Assembly: GCA_015494535.1 (NCBI GenBank)
Contig: WGBC01000006.1
Coordinates: forward strand, 1 to 42,461
Direction of reading: 5' to 3'
Source: Nitratiruptor sp.
GTDB lineage: Bacteria > Campylobacterota > Campylobacteria > Campylobacterales > Nitratiruptoraceae
Length of the DNA stretch: 42,461 nucleotides
Shown: positions 36,689 to 42,461 of the stretch, piece after piece
Numbering within the stretch: the first letter of the stretch is position 1
Layout of the letters: each line of letters starts with the position of its first letter
Notes under the pieces: model-generated
What the model saw: the letters and a program-made list of their open reading frames with translations, nothing else
What the model was told of the DNA's origin: nothing
Database searches by the model: none
Made by a program: the position numbers and the translations under genes

Positions 36689-37183
36689 GTGAGAAGAATT
36701 TTTTTAGCCGCGATTTTACTGCTTTTTGCAGGCTGCGGCTACAAGAGTGCAAAGGCATACGTGGATGAAGTGGTGGGTGAGAGGCTCTACGTGCAAACTT
36801 CGCTGCTGCTTCGCGATCCCCAAAACGCCGTACTTATCAAAGATGCTATCAACAAAGCTTTGCAAGAGCGTTTCGGCAAGAGGCTTGTTTCGTATAAAAG
36901 CGCGGATACCAAGATTTTCGTGGATGTGAAGAGGGTTGATTTTTTGCCATTGGAATACGATCGCTATGGATATGTGATCTATTATAGAACGAAAGTCGCT
37001 TTGGCTTTTAACGTCGTTAGAGGCAAACATACGCAGCATCTGGTTACAAAGGGCTTTTATGATTTTCCAATCGAACCAAACACGGTCATTACCGATACTT
37101 TGCGTTTCATCGCCATCAAAGAGGCAGCCAACAAGGCAATCGACGCGTTTATCGCCAAACTCTCATTTTTAGGAGCAGATTGA
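36689..37183 (+). CDS. lptE: LPS-assembly lipoprotein LptE-like
   Basis: LptE is an outer-membrane lipoprotein that plugs the LptD barrel for lipopolysaccharide insertion. The 164-residue product has a lipoprotein signal with lipobox FAGC (AILLLFAGCGYKSAKAYV), and the GYK sequence after the Cys is typical of LptE. The remainder has the small alpha/beta pattern (RLYVQTSLLLRDPQNAVLIKD then KIFVDVKRVDFLPLEYD). It starts with GTG 1 base after leuS, the same leuS-lptE context as in E. coli. Sequence conservation in the family is low, so context carries much of the weight. Confidence 0.82.
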   Translation: MRRIFLAAILLLFAGCGYKSAKAYVDEVVGERLYVQTSLLLRDPQNAVLIKDAINKALQERFGKRLVSYKSADTKIFVDVKRVDFLPLEYDRYGYVIYYRTKVALAFNVVRGKHTQHLVTKGFYDFPIEPNTVITDTLRFIAIKEAANKAIDAFIAKLSFLGAD

Positions 37184-38307
37184 AACTACAAGAGTTTTTG
37201 TCGTCTAAACCACTGTTTTACAAAAAATTTGATCCTACCCGCATGCCAAAGGCGTATGAACTGATAAAGCCGTATCTCAAAACCCCCGCTCTCATCCATA
37301 TCGTTGGCACCAATGGCAAAGGTACGACTGGGAGATTCTTAGCCAGCATACTCAAAGAAGCCGGTTTTAAGGTTGGGCACTACACGTCGCCGCATATTCT
37401 TGAATTTCGTGAGAGAATCTGGATAGATGGAGAAGATGCAAGCCCTCAGCAGCTAGAAGCTGCGCACGAGAGACTGCAAAAGTTGCTGCCCCGTGAAGTT
37501 TTGCGCTCACTTAGTTATTTCGAATATACCACTTTTTTGGCGATACTAGCATTTGAGGGGCTTGATTTTGCCGTGATGGAAGCTGGGCTTGGAGGCGAAT
37601 ACGATGCAACGAGCGTCTTTGAAAACATATTAACGCTTGTGACGCCAATCGATTTTGATCACAAAGAGTTTTTGGGTGAGAGCATTGAAGCGATTGCCAC
37701 CACGAAGCTCAAAGCCGTGCAAAAAGAGGCTCTTTTGGCTCCTCAAAAGCACCCTGAGGTTGAAAAAGTGGCCAAAAAGTTAGGTATCGCTTATGAGATT
37801 GTAAACGTGCCAAAAGGATATGAGGAGTTGGTGGCAAGCGAGGGTCTGGCACCATTTTTCGCTGTCAACCTGGCTTTGGCGGAGGCTGGAGCAAAAAGGC
37901 TTGGCGTTAGGGAGGACGTACGAAAGGCGTTGCACTATCGCCTAAGAGGAAGAGCCCAAAGAGTTGGCAACGTGATACTCGATGTGGGGCACAATCCCTT
38001 GGCTGCAAGGGCACTGAGTAGAATAATTGACAAAGAGACGATTTTAGTCTATAACACCTACGAAGATAAAGATTATAGAGCTATTTTAGAGATTTTCAAG
38101 CCAAAAATCAAAGAGGTGCAGATTTTGCCGGTAAAAAACGATCGCATAGTAGCACGAGAGCTTTTGGAGAAGACTTTAACAGATCTTCAAATACCTTACA
38201 GGGAGTTTAGCGCCATAAAAAAGGATCACAACTATCTTGTCTTTGGATCATTTAGTGTGGTAGAGGAGTTTTTGAAGCGATGTGGGCAAAATTTTATGAA
38301 TATCTAA
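37180..38307 (+). CDS. folC: Folylpolyglutamate / dihydrofolate synthase
   Basis: FolC adds glutamate to dihydropteroate and to folates. The 375-residue product has the ATP loop IVGTNGKGTTGRFLASILKE near residue 40, the TSPHILEFRERIWIDG block, the MEAGLGGEYDATSVFEN motif, and VTPIDFDHKEFLG with metal-binding residues. The RGRAQRVGNVILDVGHNPLAA motif marks the C-terminal domain. The start is TTG 37180, overlapping the lptE stop; AGGAG lies just upstream. Its 3' end overlaps mfd by 28 bases in another frame. Confidence 0.95.
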   Translation: MKLQEFLSSKPLFYKKFDPTRMPKAYELIKPYLKTPALIHIVGTNGKGTTGRFLASILKEAGFKVGHYTSPHILEFRERIWIDGEDASPQQLEAAHERLQKLLPREVLRSLSYFEYTTFLAILAFEGLDFAVMEAGLGGEYDATSVFENILTLVTPIDFDHKEFLGESIEAIATTKLKAVQKEALLAPQKHPEVEKVAKKLGIAYEIVNVPKGYEELVASEGLAPFFAVNLALAEAGAKRLGVREDVRKALHYRLRGRAQRVGNVILDVGHNPLAARALSRIIDKETILVYNTYEDKDYRAILEIFKPKIKEVQILPVKNDRIVARELLEKTLTDLQIPYREFSAIKKDHNYLVFGSFSVVEEFLKRCGQNFMNI

Positions 38308-41126
38308 AAGAACACCGACCACAAATCTTAGCGGTTGCCGATGAGAGGGAGGCCAAAAGGGCAAGCGACGTAGCGAAAGTGCTTGGCATCAAGCACTATA
38401 CATTGCCGGATTTACGAGCGGAGTATGGCGACGATCTTCGCGTTTTCAAAGAGGAGCTCGATGAGCTTTTCGTCAAGCTCAACGATTTTTACCATGACGA
38501 GGCAATGCTCATAGTGCCGCAAGCTACTTTGCAAATCCCAATGCCAACCAAGCACTACTTCAAAAGAAAAACCATAGAATTTGGTGATACGCTAGGAAGC
38601 GATTTTAAAGAGCTGCTTTTTCATTGGGGATACGACTTCGTAGATATCGTGGAAGCCAAAGGGGAAGCGAGCATCAGAGGCGACATTATCGACATATTCG
38701 CTCCAAATTTGGACAAACCAATCAGAATTTCGCTCTTTGATGAGGAAGTGGAGTCCATTCGCTATTTCGATCCTCTCACACAGCGCAGCCAAAAGGATGA
38801 ACTAGAAGAGGTTACGATCTACAACGCCTTTTTGCTAAGAGAGCTTGAAGAGAAAGCCTTGCAGGAGGATTTTGACGTTTTTGAAAAGGATCTCTATAGT
38901 GTAGGCTTTTGGGTAAGCGATCGCACTTTGCTAAGCGAAGGCAAGGAGGTGGTGCAGGGCGCAGAGCTTTCCGAGCCAAAAGTGTATAGAGATATCGAGC
39001 CAATCAATATAGACGCGCTCATTGCCAACAAGCAAAAGCGTATCAAAGTTTTGGCAAAAAGCCGGGAAGTGGCCAGAAGAAGCTCCATTGGAGCGATTGA
39101 GAAAGTGGAGTTTGTCTATAGCGACGCCTATATCAATATCGAGGGACCAGAAGAGATCATCATCTCCCTCAACAAGCCAAAGCCAAAGCGAGCCAAGAAA
39201 GCTACAATTTTGCTGGATGCTTTGCGAGTGGGCGAGTATGTGGTGCATGAGCAGCATGGTATCGGGATTTTCAAAGGGCTTAAGCAGATTGAGATACTGG
39301 GAGCCAAAAGGGATTTTGTAGAGATCGCCTATGCGGGCGAAGATAAGCTCTTGGTGCCGGTGGAAAATCTGGAGGTTCTTAGCCGCTACATCGCAGATAG
39401 CGGCAGCGTGGCGGTAGTGGACAGGCTTGGCACTAGCTCCTTTAGTAGGCTTAAGAAAAAAGTCAAAGAGAAACTTTTCGAGATTGCGGCAGATATCGTG
39501 AAAATCTCGGCCAAAAGGGCTTTGAGCCAAGGCAAAAAGATTATAGTCCCGCCAGATTTGAAAATTTTTCAGCAAAAAGCGGGCTTTACTTATACTCCCG
39601 ATCAGCAAGCAGCCATAGATGCAATTTTAACTAAGATGCAAAGCGGCCAGATAATGGATATGTTGCTTAGCGGGGATGTGGGATTTGGCAAAACGGAAGT
39701 TGCGATGAATGCCATCTATGCGGTTGTGAGAAATGGCTACCAGGCAGCTTTCGTGGTGCCAACGACCCTACTAGCCAACCAGCACTACGAGACGCTGCGG
39801 CACAGACTCACTGAGTTTGGCATAAAGATAACCAAAATCGATCGTTTCGTCAGTGCAAAAGAGAAAAAGGAGCGCCTCAGAGCATTGGCTGAGGGCGAGA
39901 TAGACGTAGTGGTAGGTACGCATGCGCTTTTTGGCAGTAGTTTTAAAAATTTGGGACTAGTCGTTATCGATGAGGAGCATAAATTTGGCGTGAAGCAAAA
40001 AGAGAAACTTAAAGCCTTTAGTACCGACGTGCATTTGCTGAGCATGAGCGCGACGCCGATTCCTAGAAGCCTCAATATGGCACTAAGCCAAATCAAAGAT
40101 TTGGTGGAAATCCGCACGCCGCCAGTGGACAAGAAGCCAGTAAGAACCTATGTGAAAAGTTATGACGAAAAGCTCATCAAAGAGGCGATTATGAGGGAGC
40201 TTCGCCGAGGCGGGCAGATCTTTTACATCTACAACTCCATCGCCCAAATTGAGGAGAAAAAGGAGCAGCTGCAAAAACTGCTGCCCAACGTCAATATTTT
40301 GGTGCTGCATTCAAAAGTGGCAAGCAGCATGATGGAAAAGGAGCTTTTGCGCTTTGCAAAGGGAGAGTATCAGATCCTGTTGTCCACCTCCATCGTAGAG
40401 AGCGGGCTGCATATGCCAAATGTGAATACGATGATAGTAGAGGGGGCCGATAGATTTGGCATAGCAGATCTGCATCAATTAAGAGGTAGAGTTGGTAGGG
40501 GTAAAAAAGAGGGATACTGCTACTTTATCGTCGAAGACAAAGAAAACCTCACAGAAGAAGCCACGAAACGCCTCATCGCTCTTGAGTCCAACTCCTATCT
40601 TGGCAGCGGGGCGGCGCTGGCGTATTACGATCTGGAGATTCGAGGGGGCGGCAATATCATAGGCGCGCAGCAAAGCGGGCATATCAAAAATATCGGCTAT
40701 ACGCTCTATCTCAAGATGCTCGAAGAGGCGATCACGAAGCTTACAAAAGGTGAAATAGAAGAAGAAAAAGAAGTGGAGCTAAAACTTAGTGTCAACGCCT
40801 ATATCTCCGATGAGCTTGTGAGTAGCGAAAAACTCAAGCTAGAGCTCTATAGGCGTTTAGCGAATGTTGAAGATATAGATGAAATTAGTGAAATTGCAAC
40901 TGAGATAGAGGATCGCTTCGGTAAGCTCGATAGCGTGACCAAGAACTTCTTGGATTTGGTGGAGATCAAGCTAAGAGCTAAAGAAGCAGGGATTAAAAGA
41001 ATTAGCAACTACAAACAAAACATCACCATCGAGTATGAGGATAAAAAAGAGCTTATTAAAGCGCCAAGCAAAGATGACGAGGATATTTTGCTCGCGGTGC
41101 TGAGGTATTTGAAAGGACTACGATGA
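38280..41126 (+). CDS. mfd: Transcription-repair coupling factor Mfd
   Basis: Mfd displaces stalled RNA polymerase and recruits UvrA to lesions on the transcribed strand. The 948-residue product is on the short side for Mfd (about 1000-1150). Its N-terminal UvrB-like region includes KAIEF-like segments with EAKGEASIRGDIIDIFAPN, then the polymerase-interacting domain VGEYVVHEQHGIGIFKGLK near residue 320. The superfamily 2 motor has Walker A GDVGFGKTEVAMNA near 463, DEEH, and MSATPIPRSLNMAL, and the RG relay region VGRGKKEGYCYF. ATG at 38280 lies within folC. It overlaps the next gene by four bases. Confidence 0.96.
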   Translation: MWAKFYEYLKEHRPQILAVADEREAKRASDVAKVLGIKHYTLPDLRAEYGDDLRVFKEELDELFVKLNDFYHDEAMLIVPQATLQIPMPTKHYFKRKTIEFGDTLGSDFKELLFHWGYDFVDIVEAKGEASIRGDIIDIFAPNLDKPIRISLFDEEVESIRYFDPLTQRSQKDELEEVTIYNAFLLRELEEKALQEDFDVFEKDLYSVGFWVSDRTLLSEGKEVVQGAELSEPKVYRDIEPINIDALIANKQKRIKVLAKSREVARRSSIGAIEKVEFVYSDAYINIEGPEEIIISLNKPKPKRAKKATILLDALRVGEYVVHEQHGIGIFKGLKQIEILGAKRDFVEIAYAGEDKLLVPVENLEVLSRYIADSGSVAVVDRLGTSSFSRLKKKVKEKLFEIAADIVKISAKRALSQGKKIIVPPDLKIFQQKAGFTYTPDQQAAIDAILTKMQSGQIMDMLLSGDVGFGKTEVAMNAIYAVVRNGYQAAFVVPTTLLANQHYETLRHRLTEFGIKITKIDRFVSAKEKKERLRALAEGEIDVVVGTHALFGSSFKNLGLVVIDEEHKFGVKQKEKLKAFSTDVHLLSMSATPIPRSLNMALSQIKDLVEIRTPPVDKKPVRTYVKSYDEKLIKEAIMRELRRGGQIFYIYNSIAQIEEKKEQLQKLLPNVNILVLHSKVASSMMEKELLRFAKGEYQILLSTSIVESGLHMPNVNTMIVEGADRFGIADLHQLRGRVGRGKKEGYCYFIVEDKENLTEEATKRLIALESNSYLGSGAALAYYDLEIRGGGNIIGAQQSGHIKNIGYTLYLKMLEEAITKLTKGEIEEEKEVELKLSVNAYISDELVSSEKLKLELYRRLANVEDIDEISEIATEIEDRFGKLDSVTKNFLDLVEIKLRAKEAGIKRISNYKQNITIEYEDKKELIKAPSKDDEDILLAVLRYLKGLR

Positions 41127-41929
41127 AACTTGGCTTCATAGGAGATATTGTAGGAAAACCCGGTAGGAAGATGGTAAAACGCTATCTTCCCATAATCAAA
41201 AGGGAGTTAGGGCTTGATTTTGTTGTGGCAAACTATGAGAATGCAAGCCATGGCTTTGGGCTTACTCCCAAAAACGCCAAAGAGCTTTTCAATGCAGGGA
41301 TTGATCTCATGACAGGGGGGAATCATACTTGGGACAAAAAGGAGATTATTCCTCTTTTGGACGAGTTGCCGCTGCTTCGCCCCATCAACTACCCAGAAGG
41401 GGTACCCGGCAAGGGGTATGCCATTATAGAGGAGCACAATTTGGCTATCGTGAACATCATGGGCTATTTCACGATGCCGATGGTGGAGAACCCTTTTATA
41501 GCAGCCAATAAGATTGTGGATGTTTTGCGAAACGAGGGGATAGAGAATGTTTTTATCGATTTTCATGCGGAGGCTACCAGCGAGAAGCGGGCGATGTTTT
41601 TGATGCTAAAAGATCGCATCAGTGCGCTAGCCGGGACGCACACGCATGTGGGAAGCGATGACTTGTGCATAGACGAGGGTGCTGGATATGTGACGGACGT
41701 GGGATTGACGGGATGCAGGGACAACGTGATTGGCATGAAAGCAGACGTGCCGATAAAGAGGTTTCTCACAGGACTACCAGGGCATTTCGACGTGCCAGAT
41801 AAGTGCAAGAGCATCTTGCAGATGGTTGTATTTGAGTTTGAGAGCGGCAAGTGCGTGGATGCCATGAAGATCAAAGCGTACGACAATGAGGGGTGGCAGA
41901 TAGTGCAAAAGGCAAGGATTGAGGAATGA
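41123..41929 (+). CDS. YmdB-type metallophosphoesterase
   Basis: The 268-residue product belongs to the YmdB/DR1281 calcineurin-like family. Metal ligands are recognisable in GFIGDIVGKPGRKMV, VVANYENASHGFG, GGNHTWDKKE, FIDFHAEATSEKRAM and GTHTHVGSDD. Bacillus subtilis YmdB has been reported as a 2',3'-cyclic nucleotide phosphodiesterase affecting biofilm and motility decisions; the substrate here is unknown. It overlaps mfd upstream and the MagIII-like gene downstream by four bases each, so it is coupled to repair genes. Confidence 0.92.
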   Translation: MKLGFIGDIVGKPGRKMVKRYLPIIKRELGLDFVVANYENASHGFGLTPKNAKELFNAGIDLMTGGNHTWDKKEIIPLLDELPLLRPINYPEGVPGKGYAIIEEHNLAIVNIMGYFTMPMVENPFIAANKIVDVLRNEGIENVFIDFHAEATSEKRAMFLMLKDRISALAGTHTHVGSDDLCIDEGAGYVTDVGLTGCRDNVIGMKADVPIKRFLTGLPGHFDVPDKCKSILQMVVFEFESGKCVDAMKIKAYDNEGWQIVQKARIEE

Positions 41930-42461
41930 TAGGCTTCGAGCTGTTAAAGAGCCTTAAATCCTTGGGCTACATCAGGGAGGAGAGAGATCCCTATTGGTGG
42001 CCCCATAGCGGAAGCTTTGAGGTAGTAGTGGGTGCGGTGCTAACACAAAATACCAAGTGGGAAAATGTGGAGAAATCTCTTGCGAATCTTAAGAGTTTTT
42101 TAGGAGAGATTGAGCTAGAAAAGATTGCCAATATGGATGGCAAGGTATTGAGCCAGCTCATTAAGCCATCAGGCTTTTACAATACCAAAGCGCACCGCAT
42201 CATTAAGCTCTCTCAAGCTATGGTAAGAGATTACGGCAGTTTTGAAGCTTTTAAAGCCAAGCCCTCTAGAAGCTGGTTGCTATCGCAAAAAGGCATCGGT
42301 TTTGAGACGGCGGATAGTATCCTCAATTATGCTTGCTACAAAGATTTCTTGGTAGTGGATGCATATACGGCGAAGCTTTTGCGCTTTTTGGGTTATGAGG
42401 TGGAAAGCTATGAAGAGATGCAGGATCTGCTCGCTACTTCTTTGATGGAAAACATCGATAA
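41926..42461 (+). CDS. 3-methyladenine DNA glycosylase MagIII-like, 3' truncated
   Basis: This is an endonuclease III-superfamily DNA glycosylase cut off by the window end (178 codons present). It starts MIGFELLKSLKSLGYI and has PYWWPHSGSFEVVVGAVLTQNTKWENVE-type family text, most of which I recall in Helicobacter pylori MagIII. The helix-hairpin-helix segment LLSQKGIGFETADSIL and the catalytic aspartate region VVDAYTAKLL are present. The position of the endonuclease III lysine appears not to be conserved (LSQKGIG differs), fitting a monofunctional alkyl-base glycosylase. The C-terminal part, which would show whether the Fe-S cluster cysteines are absent, is outside the window. ATG overlaps the preceding stop. 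Confidence 0.88.
   Translation, partial: MIGFELLKSLKSLGYIREERDPYWWPHSGSFEVVVGAVLTQNTKWENVEKSLANLKSFLGEIELEKIANMDGKVLSQLIKPSGFYNTKAHRIIKLSQAMVRDYGSFEAFKAKPSRSWLLSQKGIGFETADSILNYACYKDFLVVDAYTAKLLRFLGYEVESYEEMQDLLATSLMENID

Noticed and set aside
38931-39608. 225-residue minus-strand frame within mfd
   Set aside because: It is antisense to the conserved Mfd coding region and lacks any recognisable feature.

Overview
The window is a 42.5 kb, gene-dense chromosomal segment from a member of the Campylobacterota (Epsilonproteobacteria). It has several gene neighbourhoods that I recall from Campylobacter, Helicobacter and deep-sea relatives: gmk-tatA-argS preceded by a gene for a highly acidic protein, gap-pgk-tpiA-fabI, nusA divergent from an HP0268-like gene and miaB, ispE-smpB, and yajC-secD-secF-leuS-lptE-folC-mfd. 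Many AAGGAG-type ribosome binding sites, -10 boxes without clear -35 boxes, and four-base ATGA overlaps fit that group. By eye the base composition is in the low to mid 40s % GC. A vent-type chemolithotroph such as a Nitratiruptor relative is plausible, but the genus is not proven here. I see no rRNA, tRNA, insertion sequence, prophage or CRISPR array.

Layout. 1-3334 (+): ffh (5' truncated), rpsP, khpA, rimM, trmD, rplS. 3345-3863 (-): a secreted PLD-type nuclease. 3933-7704 (+): an acidic receiver-like protein, gmk, tatA, argS, rsfS. 7628-8215 (-): nadD, overlapping rsfS tail to tail. 8283-11983 (+): gap, pgk, tpiA, fabI. 12065-13318 (+): a porin with its own promoter and terminator. 13404-14908 (+): a periplasmic protein and a lone ABC permease. 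14911-16011 (-): nusA. 16169-19865 (+): HP0268-like, miaB, a lysophospholipid acyltransferase-like gene and a PilN/PilO-like (GspL/GspM-like) membrane pair. 27253-19822 (-): one tightly packed run of uvrD-like helicase, truB, ispE, smpB, a diguanylate cyclase, rimO and tilS. 27408-28307 (+): a LysR regulator. 31440-28308 (-): lnt, a cysteine synthase, a PabC-like class IV aminotransferase and an SspB-like protein. 31418-42461 (+): yajC, secD, secF, leuS, lptE, folC, mfd, a YmdB-type phosphodiesterase and a MagIII-type DNA glycosylase that runs off the end.

The dominant theme is building and policing the translation machinery: ribosome assembly (RimM, RimO, RsfS, KhpA), tRNA modification (TrmD, TruB, TilS, MiaB), aminoacylation (ArgS, LeuS) and rescue (SmpB). 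Envelope export and assembly (Ffh, TatA, SecDF-YajC, Lnt, LptE, porin) and DNA repair (UvrD-like, Mfd, MagIII) follow. Central carbon metabolism is represented by the gap-pgk-tpiA block, which could run in the gluconeogenic direction in an autotroph.

Most of the region is housekeeping, and I do not see a clear-cut new defence or mobile system. The less described items are the PilN/PilO-like pair away from any visible pilus or secretion cluster, the degenerate receiver with a long acidic tail, a possible SspB-type ClpXP adaptor, a GGEEF cyclase with a broken inhibitory site inside a translation operon, the absence of csrA from its usual slot between truB and ispE, the nadD/rsfS tail-to-tail overlap, and the ambiguous start of lnt over yajC.
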